Positions 43,790 through 55,600 of a stretch of DNA of 64,000 nucleotides are shown here, one piece after another. The position numbers were made by a program, and so were the translations under genes. This DNA is from Monodelphis domestica (lineage: Eukaryota > Chordata > Mammalia > Didelphimorphia > Didelphidae). Where the stretch lies: assembly GCF_027887165.1 (NCBI RefSeq), contig NC_077227.1, forward strand, positions 351,545,207 to 351,609,206, in the 5' to 3' direction. Position 1 is the stretch's first letter, and every line of letters starts with the position of its first letter. Below the pieces are notes generated by a model. It worked only from the letters and a program-made list of their open reading frames with translations, did not search any database and was not told where the DNA came from.

Positions 43790-44830
43790 GAATAAAGAGA
43801 ATCCTAATTCAGAAAAAAAATAGAGACAAATGAAGGAAAATATAGACCTATATCTCATGATTCTAAATGTGAATTAATCCATTCATACTAATTCATCCAT
43901 TAATATTTCATTAAAAAGAAAATATAAAAGACTGAATAAGAAAACAAAAACCCACAATCTGTTGTTTTCAAGAATTACGCCTGAACAGTGAAGATGTCCA
44001 TAAATAAATTATAAATATAGCTATATGGAGATAAAAAGGAGAGACTGGAACAAAATTTACAGCATAGTGAATGAATAAAAAAAAAACAACTAGGAGCTGC
44101 AATGGCATTAGATAAAACAAAAACAAGAATTACAACATAAAAAGATAAACAAGGAAACTACATTATTCCAGAAGGAACCAAAAAACAGCAAAAATATAAA
44201 TATTAAACTTAAATATTTCAAATTCATTAACATTAAAATTTGTTCAGGAAAAATTAACTGAAAATATGAGAAGTTAGAGACAGTAATATAATAAGAGGCT
44301 TGAATGTCCCTCTCTCTGGGAAAACCTAACAGAAATATAAACAAAATGGAAAATATGAAGTTTAACAAGAATTTTAAAAAATGGTATCTTGTAAATGTGA
44401 CTGTCAAAGAATATACCTATTTCAAAACCACATAACACTTTTTACAAAAGTAGACCTTATATTAGGGTACACAGATATTTCAAATAAGTGTAAGAAGATA
44501 GAAATTGGAAACATTCTTTACAGACCATAAATCAATAAAGTAGTAATCAGACTGAAAAGCTCCAAAAATGCATACCTAGATGGAGACTTAATGAAATGCT
44601 AAATAATGAGTAGATCAAAGAACATATCATAGAAGTAATAACTATGTAAAAGAAGATAATAATGATAAAACAACATACCAAAAATCCTGGAATTCAGCTA
44701 ACGCAGACCACAGGGAGATATATTGCTAAGATATAAATTTGCAAAATATAAAATGAAAGTATTAATGAAAGAAATGTGTATTTTTAAAAATTAGGAAGCC
44801 AACAAATAAGCACGCCTAAAATGAGCAGGA
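43790..44830 (+). repeat. Degenerate L1-like LINE region (endonuclease part)
   Basis: The A-rich + strand recalls the L1 ORF2 region: a conceptual piece like KTTYQKSWNSANADHREIY resembles the remembered TTYQNLWDAFKAVCRGKF. Another diverged copy is at about 46910-47290. Many stops; family placement is tentative. Confidence 0.4.
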
Positions 44831-46486
44831 AAAGAGAGATCTAGACAAGATCAAAAGGATTTAATTATTGTAGAAGGTAGGATTTGAACTGTGATTTGGA
44901 GGCAGCAAGGAAACCAGGCAAAAGACATGGAGAGAGAATTCTACCCAAGTAGAATACTCAGTGAAAATGAATAGAGGGAGGAGATGAAGTAGCTGGCAGA
45001 AGAGGAAGAAGGCCAGTGCCATCCTAGAACTAACTTGTAAAATAAGAGAGCACATTAGAAGGGATAAAAGATAGAGTACATAATGTACCCTTATCAAGGG
45101 GAAATCATTCTTACAATCCCCCAAGAAGAGAGTCTGAAGGACAACTGGAGGAATTGGAAAATTGGGAGAGAAAGGGGGAAACCTTGTCACAATGGTAGGA
45201 GAAAGCATACACAGATGTATGCTCCTATGGAAGAGTAGAGATCTCCTAGATCAGTGAGGGTAAACCTTTTAAAGGCTCTGTACTTTGTCCAGCCCCACAC
45301 TGAGTGCCAGATGCACCTTACTCCCTTACCCTACACAAAGGAAGGAGAAAGCCCTCCCACTGGGCTACTGGATGGAGGAGCAGGTGAAGTGAGGAATGTT
45401 TTCAGCAAGTGTAAAGAGGAGTAGGGGAGTCCAAGCACTGTGCTCCCCTCCAGCTCTGCTGCCTATGAAGCATTCACTTTACCCTAGAAAGAGGAGAAAG
45501 GAAGTGCTCCCACTGGGCTGCTGGGCAGAGGAGTGGGTAATGTGTAAAAATGTTGTCAGGCATAGTAGAGAGGGGGAAGGGAGCAGCTCTCCTGCTTTCT
45601 AGTAACAAACTTGGAATGGGGCAGGGAGGAGGGAGCTGGCATGCAGACTCACAGAGAGCACTCTGCTTGCCATATTTGGCACACATGCCATAGGTTCATC
45701 ATCATGGTCCTAGACCTTACTTGATAATATCAAGGATATGGTGCTTAGAAAGACCACTTATCTTGCTTCAGGGGAAAGAGAATCAGAGCTCCTAGGAACA
45801 ACTGACATCCAGAAGAGAATAAAGATATGAACCCAGGGAAAAGATATTTGGAGGTAAATGGGTTGGGAAAATGGTGTGGAATGTCCAAAGGGAGGGGAAA
45901 AGTCAATAACACGATCAAGGACATAGAAAGGATCCTATCAATGGGCAATATCCTTTCTATCAACTGAAGAAGTTGGTATTTCTAAGAAGGAGGCACAGAG
46001 AACAAAGGAGACTGGGGGCAAAATCTACAAGGAAATTTTTAAAAATTGTTTAGAAGAAAGAACCCAAACAGGTATCTCAAAAGTTTTTATTCCATGAAGA
46101 ATACAGAGAATAAGGAAACAAGTAAGTGTAAGAACCATTAAGTCAGGAAGAAAGGAGATTCCTCTTGACTATTTAACAGAGAAAGAAATAAGAAAAGTAA
46201 ACAACCAGATAAAAATAAACAAGCAAAATGCCAAAACTAGAGAAAGGAGTAACAAATGGGAATGGGGGTTCAAGATGAAGGCAAAAAAGCCAGTGAGAAT
46301 AAGGTCACACTATAAAACATTAAGGTAATGACTAAGGATACACAGTACTATGTTTACAGGAGAAGGAGGATAAAACATACTAATTTAGTGGGAAAGGGGA
46401 AGCAATAATAGAGACAAATGAAAAAAAAACATTAACCTAACCCTCTTAAGTTTATGGGAATGGATTAAACAATCCAATAAAATAAA
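44830..46486. other. Intergenic, hAT-like element and A/G-rich DNA
   Basis: Apart from the hAT-like element (45250-45716), the sequence is purine-rich and unassigned. Open frames here are short and lack features. Confidence 0.45.
45250..45716 (+). mobile_element. hAT-like non-autonomous DNA transposon
   Basis: The left end CAGTGAGGGTAAACCTTTTA and the right end CATAGGTTCATCATCATGG form imperfect terminal inverted repeats of the marsupial CAGTGATGGCGAACCT hAT type. Inner TGGCACACATGCCATAGG supports this. Related pieces are at 16608-16700 and 54545-54690. Confidence 0.55.
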
Positions 46487-46908
46487 AAGAATAGCATTTT
46501 GTTTTTTTTTTTTAAATATATTTTATTTGATCATTTCCAAGCATTATTCGTTAAAGACATAGATCATTTTCTTTTCCTCCCCCCCACCCCCCATAGCCGA
46601 CGCGTAAGTCCACTGGGCATTAGATGTTTTCTTGATTTGAACCCATTGCTTTGTTGATAGTATTTGCATTAGAGTGTTCATTTAGAGTCTATCCTCTGTC
46701 ATGTCCCCTCAACCTCTGTATTCAGGCAGTTGCTTTTTCTCGGTGTTTCCACTCCCATAGTTTATCCTTTGCTTATGAATGGTGTTTTTTTCTCCTGGAT
46801 CCCTGCAAGTTGTTCAGGGACATTACACCGCCCCTAATGGAGAAGTCCATTACGTTCGATTATACCACAGTGTATTAGTCTCTGTGTACAATGAAGAATA
46901 GCATTTTG
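46487..46908 (-). mobile_element. Young 5'-truncated L1 3' end with perfect target-site duplication
   Basis: The body is 46502-46893; the T-run at its left is the poly(A) tail of the - strand copy. AAGAATAGCATTTTG occurs exactly at 46487-46501 and 46894-46908. CATTCTCC-rich and CACTCCCATAGTTTATCC segments match the common marsupial L1 3' UTR. It sits inside an older A-rich LINE-like fossil. Confidence 0.85.
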
Positions 46909-46909
46909 G

Positions 46910-47290
46910 ATAATAAAATAAAACCTCACAATCTGGTGCTTACAAAAAACTTATTTTAAATCTCTTTAATGTACATAGAATAAAAATGTTGGGTTAGAAA
47001 AAAAATTTTACTCTATATCAAATAAATCTAAAAAAGGAAAAAAAGAAAAAAAGCAAGAGTTACAATCATGTAATCAAAGAAAAAATAAGCATTTGAAACA
47101 CAAAAGGGATAACAAAGAAACAAAATTATACTGAAAGGAAATATAGTCAACAAACCAAGATCAATGTTAACTTATATGTTACAATAGTGTCTAATTTCAC
47201 AAAGGAAACACTGAGTTACAAGAAAACATAGACAGTAATACAGGAGTGACAGAAGATTCCAATGTACCTCTCCAACAAACCCAAATCTTT
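46910..47290 (+). repeat. Degenerate L1-like LINE region, second copy
   Basis: It shares the order of segments with 44100-44320: CAAGAGTTACAATCATGTAA against CAAGAATTACAACATAAAAA, then AACTGAAAATATGAG-type stretches. The young L1 at 46502-46893 lies directly to its left. Confidence 0.35.
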
Positions 47291-47779
47291 ATCTTTTCCC
47301 TAATAGTTCTCCAAACCTGAAATGTTCCTCCTCCTCTCTCTTACCCCCACCTAAACTTCACTGCCTTCACTCTGAAATTTCTTTCTATTTACAAATTGAG
47401 AGAGAATTTAGGAATCATTCATTTAAGAATCATCAGTCCTTTAAAACTATGATACCTTTCCCCTGGAAAAAGAAATCTTAGACTTTTTCATGAAATCATA
47501 AATGAAAACTGCCCAAATACAGTGAAACCAGACAGCAAAATGACAACAGAGAGAATATAATGATCATTTTATGGAAGAAAACCTAAAAGAAAAGAAAGGA
47601 GTCCAGGAACATCGTAGCCAACATCCAGAGCTATCTCCTCAAATACAGAATATTCTAAGCTTTTAAAAGAATGTGATCAAGCAAAGAACCAAGGTCTGGA
47701 TCATACAAGACCAGGTAGCTTCTTCTAAAAAGGAGGGAGTTTATGGAACAGAGAATAAAGGAGGAAACATGCATATTCC

Positions 47780-48300
47780 AAAAGGAGTCAATGAATTCCT
47801 ACAAGAAATGGAGGAGGATATAAGCCAGAAATAGTGTAAGAATTACTGGACTTATTTAAGAAATATGATCAGAAAAATCATAAATGTAAACTTCCCAGAT
47901 ATATTAGAAACATCAGGAATGTGAAGATAGAAATAATTTACCCTTTACTCTCTGAAATATATTCCCCAGGGAAAAATTACAGGAACATCAGAGCCCCAAA
48001 TTAAAGCTCCTGGATCAAAGAAAAAAAAAATACTGCAAACACCCAGAAAGAAGCCACTCAAGTGTGAAGGGACCATAGTCAGACTTCAATTTCAACTTAA
48101 AATGAGAGATCTTGGAATACAATATCTCAAAAGACAATAGAGATGAGTTACAACCGAGAATATCTGAACCTGAAGAGGTAGAAAAACAGAGTCTTGACTC
48201 TATATATTATCCCCTGGTCCTTTGTGATACTACTATAGGATTGCTGGAACTAGGAGTCATCAGTGAAGCTCTAGTCACATTTTTGGCCCTAGGGCACTGA
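47780..48300 (+). repeat. HAL1/L1-like ORF1 region fossil
   Basis: AAACTTCCCAGATATATTAG, ACAGGAACATCAGAGCCCCA and ACACCCAGAAAGAAGCCACT recall the ORF1 end of marsupial HAL1/L1. A similar segment is at about 60830-61060. Confidence 0.4.
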
Positions 48301-48479
48301 AAAGACAACATCCATATTGCTCACATCAGACTCCATATTTGTAATATATACAACAGTATTAGAAATATCATTTCAACATCCCTACAAACAAATGTCAGAT
48401 ACTTCACATATTTTAGGCATTCCATCACTGAAAGACAAACTTGTGTAGTAGGGGTGGATTGTAGTATTTTGCAAGACCC

Positions 48480-50520
48480 CAAAGTGTGTTCTGACCCCTT
48501 TCTCTGTAAATATGTGCTCTAGCCCTTTGGGGTTTTTCATTTTTGTAAGTTTTGATTGAGGTTTTGGGTGTTGCACATTATCATTGTTTTCCCTGGTCTC
48601 CCTCACTCCCCCTCCCCAGAGAGTATTTCAGTATGACAAACAGTATTGTTTAAAGACAAAAAAAAAGTGATAAAAATCAGCAAAACCAATCACTACAATG
48701 AAAATGTCAGAAACCATGTATGATGTACAAGACTTGTAGACCTCCCAAGCCAGAGAAGGGGAGAACTGGAAGTGAGTTTTCATGACTTTCTGGGAACCAT
48801 GTTTGTTCTTTATAATTGACAAAATTCAATGTTGATTATTGGGAGGGAAGAGAGTACAGTATATGAATTTCCTTCCCACATACATTGGTAGAGTCATTAT
48901 GCATACTGTTTTCTTTTCTTGGTCACCGAATTTGGCCTCAGTTCCTGTAGGTCTTTCCATACTTCTCTGTACTAATCACATTCACAATTTCCTGCATAGT
49001 AGTAATATTCCATTATACTTGTGTGTCACAAATTGGTTAGCCATTCTCCAATCAATGAGTATTTAGTTCCAATTTTTTGATATAAAAACTGCTGATGTAA
49101 ATATTCTTGTGTATATGGGGTCATTGTTCTTATCAATGGCTTCCTTCAAGATTCAAACCCAGGAATGGAGTCTTATGCTCACAAGAGATTGGACATTTTA
49201 GTCACTTTATTTGCAGGATTCCAACTTCTTTTTCTAGGTATATATACCAATTCATAGCTCCACCTACACTGCACCACTGTTTCTATCTTCCCACAACTTC
49301 TCCCTCATTGACTATTGCTGTCTTTTGTCATTTTTGCCAATTGAAAGTGTGAGGTGAAACCTCAGGATTGTCTAATTTTCATTCTTCCTTATATATGATC
49401 GGGACATTCTTTCATGTGGTTAATAATTTGCAAATCTTTTGAGAGGTATTTTGTTCAGATGTTTTAATTTTTCATCTACTGAGCAATGACTAGTGATTAT
49501 ATATCTATGTGTAATATAGGTAAATATATACATCGTCTTGTTCAGTTGTTGTCAGTCATATCTGACTTCATGACCTCATTTGAGGTTTTCTTGGCAAAGA
49601 TACTAAAGTGGTTTGCCGTTTCCTTCTCCAGTTCATTTTGCAGATGAAGAAACTGAGTGACTTGTTCAGGGTCATACAGCTCATGTCTGCAGCCAGATTT
49701 GAATGCAGTAAGATGGATCTTCCTGGCTCTAGACCTGTGCACTATGGTGCCACCTAACTGCCCTTAAAATATTTATATACATATCTTGAATGCCAAACAC
49801 TTACTAGAGAAATTTGGAACAAAAATTTGGCCCAATTGATCACCTCCTTTCTTACTCTAAGAGCTTTTCATTTCCAAGGAATCAAAGATATCTATTTTAC
49901 CTTTTGGAATTATTTTGATCTCTTCTCTGGTTAAGCATATACATCTACTACACATTGCTCTAGGAGGAATATGGTTTGCTTTTTTTTTTTCAATAGCATG
50001 ATCCTTAATATTGGAGTCACATATCCATTTAGATTCTGTTGTGGACTACAAAAAGTTGTAAAGGGTTGATTTAGGCCTAATTTCTGATGGACTGCAATTT
50101 CTATTAAATAAGCCATTATTTCCTAATTATTTAGAAATTCCATTTTTTATCAAACCTTGGGAATTCTGTTGTTTCTGAATCTTCTCTGTCTAGTCTGGCC
50201 CATTGTTCTACTTGTCTGTTTAACCAATACCAAAAGATTTTGATAGCTGCTGTTTCATAATATGGTTTGAGTTTCAGAAAGCACCATTCCCCTTTTATCC
50301 TTTCCCTTGATAATTCTACATCTTTTTTTTACCAAAACAATATTTTTATTATTTTATTAAATTTTACAAAGTATCCCTTTGATCATTTTATTGATATGGC
50401 CCAGAACATGTAAATTAACTTTAATAGTATTTTCATTTTATGATATTGGCAGGGCAAAACATTGAGCATCAAATATTCCCATTTAAGTTGTTCTTTGTTG
50501 CTTTAAGGCAAACTTTTGTA
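48480..50520 (-). repeat. Old L1/HAL1-type LINE, 3' region
   Basis: Segments such as TGCTGTTTCATAATATGGTT and GGCCCATTGTTCTACTTGTC follow the order found in mammalian L1 3' sequences read in reverse. A Mar1 SINE interrupts it (49540-49757), and a TA microsatellite lies just beyond its right edge (50527-50562). Confidence 0.45.
49540..49757 (+). repeat. Mar1-type CORE-SINE inserted in an L1/HAL1 element
   Basis: From TTGTTCAGTTGTTGTCAGTC through GAGGTTTTCTTGGCAAAGAT to GGTGCCACCTAACTGCCC. Confidence 0.7.
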
Positions 50521-50524
50521 ATGA

Positions 50525-50526
<2 letters not shown>

Positions 50527-50562
<36 letters not shown>
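50527..50562. repeat. TA microsatellite
   Basis: An (AT)n run interrupted once by ACAT, self-complementary. Confidence 0.85.
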
Positions 50563-50879
50563 TTTTATGTACCTGGTAGATTGAATCTGATATAGTTTAT
50601 GTATTTTGTAATTATTTAGAATGGAATTTCCCCAAGCTATTACTATTTCTTGGATTTTGTTATTAATATATAAAAATGCAGGTTATTTTTATAACCCACA
50701 ATGTTGCTGAAGCTATAGCTTGTCTTGATTAGAATTTTTGCTAATTCCCAGAATTTTCCAAGTTTACCATCATATCATTGTTACATACAAAAGGGTGGTT
50801 GCCATAAACTGTGACTTTGAATTGCCAAAACTGTAAAGATAATTTTTTGTGTCTTGATTTTATATTAAAAATAAGTGGT

Positions 50880-51644
50880 TGCCACGGGAAAAATTCCCAA
50901 ATATGAAATACCCAAGTCAGCTGGGTTTATGGAGATTTTAATTAATACAAATGAAGGAATTAAGGGAAGGGACAAAGGCAGAGTAAGAGGAAATAGTAGA
51001 AAAAAGGCTTAGGCTACCCTAGTCCTAAGCCTGAAGAGAGACCAGTCAGTCTTTAATCACTCACCACAAGATTTGTCCAAGCAAGCTCTAGTGTTCAGAG
51101 AGACCCTCCAGTTAGTTCAGCTTCCTAAGCTGAACTATTCTGAACTCCCCACTGAGAGCGAGAAAGCCCATCTCTCAACTTCTGACCTCCTTTCAAAGAG
51201 AATTTTCTCCTATGTCACCTCCCCTAAGTTTTCACATCTACCAATCACAGTAGAGGTTTTCACAGGACTGACCATTCTTAATTCACATCTTGTTATCACC
51301 TTCTCTGGGTAGACTAAAACTTCTGAGTATTTCACATCTCTTTGCTAAACTTGCCCTTTTAGTGATTAATTTGACCTTCATAGGTACTTAGCACCCTTTT
51401 GTGTTTTCTAAAAATAGACCCAGCTTAAGGGCTTTTGCCTCACTATAAGTATGGGTTAAGTACTTTTCATTGATTGTTCAGTAAAGAGTGTTACAACTTT
51501 ATCTTCCCCTTAAGGTATGCCTAAATATGGGTGGAGTAAGTTTAAGTTCTCAATAGTTTCTGATCAAGTACTTCCATTGTTTAAATGGGGAATAACCTTA
51601 ACCATAACCATCTAAGGTAGAGTCTGAGAAATTTTAAGATTCAC
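50880..51644 (-). mobile_element. Solo LTR, older relative of copies A and B
   Basis: Read on -, it begins TGTGAATCTTAAAATTTC. It shares ACCCAAGTCAGCTGGGTTTA-type and CACATCTACCAATCAC segments with 57020-57892. More diverged than A and B; an old fossil without genes. Confidence 0.55.
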
Positions 51645-51671
51645 ATCATCAAAAGGGGAGAGCTGTTCTGG

Positions 51672-51853
51672 TTTTTTTAACCCTTACTTCCTGGCTTAAT
51701 AACACCTCTAAGACAGAAGGGCAAGGGCTAGGTGACAGGGTTAAGTGACTTGCCAAGGATCACACAGCTAGGAAGTGTCTGAGGTCAGATTTGAACCCAG
51801 TTCCTACTGACTTCAGACCTGGCACTCTATCCACTGTGCCATCTCGCTTCCTC
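51672..51853 (-). repeat. Marsupial SINE (tRNA/CORE type)
   Basis: AAGTGACTTGCCAAGGATCA, CACAGCTAGGAAGTGTCTGA and TATCCACTGTGCCATCTCGC are seen. The tail part differs from the main SINE family, so the subfamily is uncertain. Confidence 0.65.
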
Positions 51854-52190
51854 CTAAATGGGGAGAGGGAGAGTTTTAACTTCTCTTTAACCATCTGCGA
51901 TAGTGGTACAGAAGCTAAATATATGATGGCCTCGGAGATATTGAGAAAAGAACTCTGGCAGAAGGGGAAGGTGCTTCTGAAGGGTCAGCTCTAGCTCCCT
52001 TTACTCAAAACTTCTCTCCCCAAGCCACTGGCCAGTGGGTGTCTGTGGGATGTGTTCCAGTCAGGAACTGGATGCAAAGCATAATGATGCAGTAGATCTT
52101 GATCTCAAGGGAATCTGAAGCACAAGAACAGTATGCTGGAAATAACAACAGCAGCAAAGCCATTGGGTGTTACAAGCAAAGAAGCTGATA

Positions 52191-52196
52191 TTTATT
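52191..52196 (-). terminator. Poly(A) signal AATAAA of the unrecognised gene
   Basis: On the - strand, AATAAA lies about 180 bases after the proposed TGA stop and about 350 after the earlier in-frame stop. T/G-rich sequence (GCTGCTGTTGTTATTTCC) follows about 40-60 bases downstream. Confidence 0.45.
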
Positions 52197-52373
52197 AAGT
52201 TCTTTACATTTTGCTTCTCAAAGTGAAATGTCCAAATTCTCTCCTCCCCACACTACTAATCTCACTAGAAGAAAATAAAACCAAAGACAACCTTTCTAAC
52301 AGATATGGAGAGTTACTGATAAGAAATTACAAATTACAAAAGGGGGTGTGTCTCCTGGTGCATGGCTAGTCTG

Positions 52374-52646
52374 TCACCACTGGGTCAGTAATAAGTTAAC
52401 AATCTTCATCATCGGTCTCTGAGAATGAAGTGTTTCCCTCAGAGTGGCCACTTCTTGTCCATGCAGGTGTAGTGTCATTTGAGGACATAGCGTGAATCTC
52501 TGGGAATCGGGGTAGGGTGCACACCGCTTCCCAGTTGCTTCAGCCATTTTACGAGGCAGAATTGTGACAGGGTCTGTGGGCTCTTTCTTGACAGGGTCTG
52601 GCTGAGGAAGTGGAGCATAGAGTGCTTTTAAAGGGGGTGCTGTGTG
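52374..52646 (-). CDS. Unrecognised gene, exon 4 (last coding exon, alternatives possible)
   Basis: The acceptor is CATTTCCAG|CAC, 85 bases after the exon 3 donor, in phase 0. The frame gives 90 residues beginning HTAPPLKALYAPLPQPDPVK, then KEPTDPVTILPRKMAEATGK, and stops with TGA at 52376-52374. A second frame in the same exon, reaching TAA at 52396, gives a very acidic end (SFSETDDEDC). It can be reached through a phase-matched GT-AG pair (52552 to 52500), but that intron would be only 53 bases. Which C-terminus is real is unresolved. Confidence 0.45.
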   Translation of the reverse strand, partial: HTAPPLKALYAPLPQPDPVKKEPTDPVTILPRKMAEATGKRCAPYPDSQRFTLCPQMTLHLHGQEVATLRETLHSQRPMMKIVNLLLTQW

Positions 52647-55600
52647 CTGGAAATGGGAAGGAGAGGACTGGTTGGTCCCTGGTGGCTTTGCTCTGATTGC
52701 AATTTTCCTTCGAACTACTACATCTCTTTACCTGGATTTCCAGGAGCTGATGCATGGCTTGGATGTACTGTTGCAAAGCATTCATGGCAATGGTCATAGC
52801 ATCTATTCTAGTGTGCAATTCCTTGACTTCCTCATGCAGCAAGACCAGTTCACAGCACTTCTGGTGGTAGCACAAAGTGGGGCCAAGACTGCCCTGTGGA
52901 CAAGGTCTCTTGGTCCTGCCTGAGATCCCTGAGGAATCTAGTAGAAGCCGCTTCTTGGACTGGGAGCTCTTTTCTTCAGAGAAATCCTGAGGATCACAGA
53001 AGTTCTTGGTGACCAGGTTGGGCAGAGTGTAATCTTCTCCTCCAGCTTCCTCTTCTTGGTGGACTGTGAAAAGGGGAAGAGTTAACAACCACAATAATAA
53101 CAATAACTAGCATCTATATAGTGCTTTTACATTTGTAAAGCATATTAATAATATCACATTTTATCTGTACTACAAACCAGGAGGTTAGGGACTACAACAT
53201 TCATTTAATGGATAAAGAAAATGAGTTTGCAGAAGTACCTTCCCCAAGGCAGTAAGGAAATTTCTTGGGCTACATTTGAACTAATCTTTTCCTGTCTCCA
53301 AGTCTCTCATTCTGTCCACTGAACCACCAATGTGCCTGTGTTATGAAGACCGTTGACCTCACATACTGAGCCTGACCCTCAGGAGACAGGGGCTCTGGCA
53401 CCTTCTGTCCTTTCCCCCTCCCACACACCTAACCTAAATTGTTCCTAATCATCTTAGAGCACTATGTTGGGATGGGTGGCATCCATAGCTAAGCCTCACT
53501 GGCCACCCCACTGCCATGTTTTATAGAATTAGTGTTGTGTTAAGCCACCATACTTACTTGGATATCTTGAATCACTTCTCTGGAAGTCTTCAGCCCTGGG
53601 TAGTGGCATCTCCTTCTCCATCTCGACCTTGAATTTGAACTCCTGCACTTCAGTGTTCTGGACATTTTCCCTGGAGGTGTTTGGTGGGTCTGCAAAAATG
53701 TCAGCCTCTAGCTCCACACACACTTCATAGGGGACCTCGCTGCCGTGTTTAAAGTATTTTATCCTGTCAAGTTGTGGAAACTTCTTTTCAGTTCCTTTGT
53801 ATTTGCTCGCCCAGGAAGGAACTCTTCTTTGTCTTGGTCTCATGGCAGACGGTAATTTCTGAAAGTTAAAGAGATTTCTAAGCACTGGGCAAGGCACATG
53901 GGCTTCCAAAGGCTTCCTCAGTGGTCTCTGCCCACAAGTTAGATTGCTCTACTATCTGTAGGGATCATGAGAATGATCCTGCTTTAGGGAAAATATATCG
54001 ACCTTGGGAGCTCCAGAAGCACTCTGTGAACATTGAGAGGGACTGAAGAGAGAATCCATTCAAAACTTCTCTTGAAGCAATAGCATGTAGTGGAGAAAAA
54101 CCCAGAATTTCCTTTAACTTTCCCTAATGATGACATCCTTCCTCTCTCCTAAGTCAACACATTATTCTTTGTATGAAATCTAATTCCTAAGAAGTTTTTA
54201 CCAAATGTGGCTCCTTCCCCTACAACTCAGGGACACCATCACACACATACACCCAACCCCAAACTCATCCATGCACTGTCACCACTGTTATTACTTATAA
54301 TTTGGGGGGGCCCTTAAGGAGAACCTAATCTCTTTTGCTGTCAAAATATGGTCCTAAGAGTGAATACAGTGTTACAGATTGGAGGAATCTGAGAGCCTCT
54401 CTGCCCCTAAATCTGAATAATGGATTCATAATAAATTCCCATTTGCTTTCAGGGATGCATTGCCTCACAAAATATCCATATAAAGAGGAATGCAGAATGA
54501 CAAAATTCTGGGGGAGAAATGGATTTAGAAAAACCTTTTAGAGAGGCAAGTGATGTCCTCAGGCATGTGTGGAGTAAGGGAGGGGAGCATCCCAGCCCTG
54601 CATCCCTCTAGCTTTCTAGTAATGAACTCCAGCAAACTGTGTGCTGGGGCAATGGCATGTGGCATGTGGGGCATGCCCACAGAGAGGGCTGAATTCTCCT
54701 TCTGGCATGCACCACCATCAATAGGCATGGTAAGTGCCCATAGAAAGGTAATTTTTCCTCCAAAGTCATCTGGGTAGGATAAATTTGAACCCAAACAAAT
54801 GATTCCTCTGTGACACTGGTCTCTTGATTATACTTTAGCTATTAAAACGAATAATGTCAGAGAAGTATGAACTCAATGATTCCATCTTTGTAAAAGACAT
54901 TTAATCCAATCAGTCATCCACCTATGAAATACAAATAGATGCCTCACAGGCATTGCCTTAGGTATCCATATGACTAGCATAGAAGGTGGGTCAATCATAT
55001 ACAGATAAATATATATATATATATATATATGCATATGTATGTGTGTGTGTATATGTATATATCTATAGAGACAGACAGGGACACAGAGACAGAGTCAGAG
55101 ACAAAGGGAGAAACAAAGAAACAGACTGAGACAAAAAAAAAGGTAGCAATAGAGTTAGAAAGAACTTATATAGTACCTATAGGCTTCCTGATGACCCTCA
55201 TAATGCTAGGTCACTGGTAGGACATTTGAGACAACTCTGGAAACTTGATCCAAACCATCTTCCAATGAACTAGAAAACTGATTTTCATAAACCTATGGTC
55301 TTACCAACTCATCTTACTGCTTGAAAAAAAAATCCAATGATCACCTTTCTCCCCTAGGATCAAATGGAAAATCCTCTCTTTGGCATTTAAAATCCTTCAA
55401 ATTCTGGACCCTTCCTGCCTCTCCTGGGAATCCTCCATCTCCTGCCTCTGTGCCTTTTCATGGGCTGATATGAATACCTAGAATACTCATATTTCTTCAG
55501 CCTAGCATTGATCTCACATGCCCCCAAAACTAGGGTCTTAGCCGCCCAAGAATCACTCCAATTTCTACTATTTATACTTGTATGTAAGTAATTGTTTTCA

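Larger units (their letters stand above)
54310..55510 (+). repeat. Diverged direct duplicate of 58840-59970
   Basis: It lies in intron 1 of the unrecognised gene. By eye identity is about 70%. The part at 55340-55510 looks like an L2 3' region. Confidence 0.45.

Noticed and set aside
52642-52923. 93-codon frame on the + strand over the new gene
   Set aside because: It is antisense to exon 3 of the - strand gene and has no splice or promoter support.
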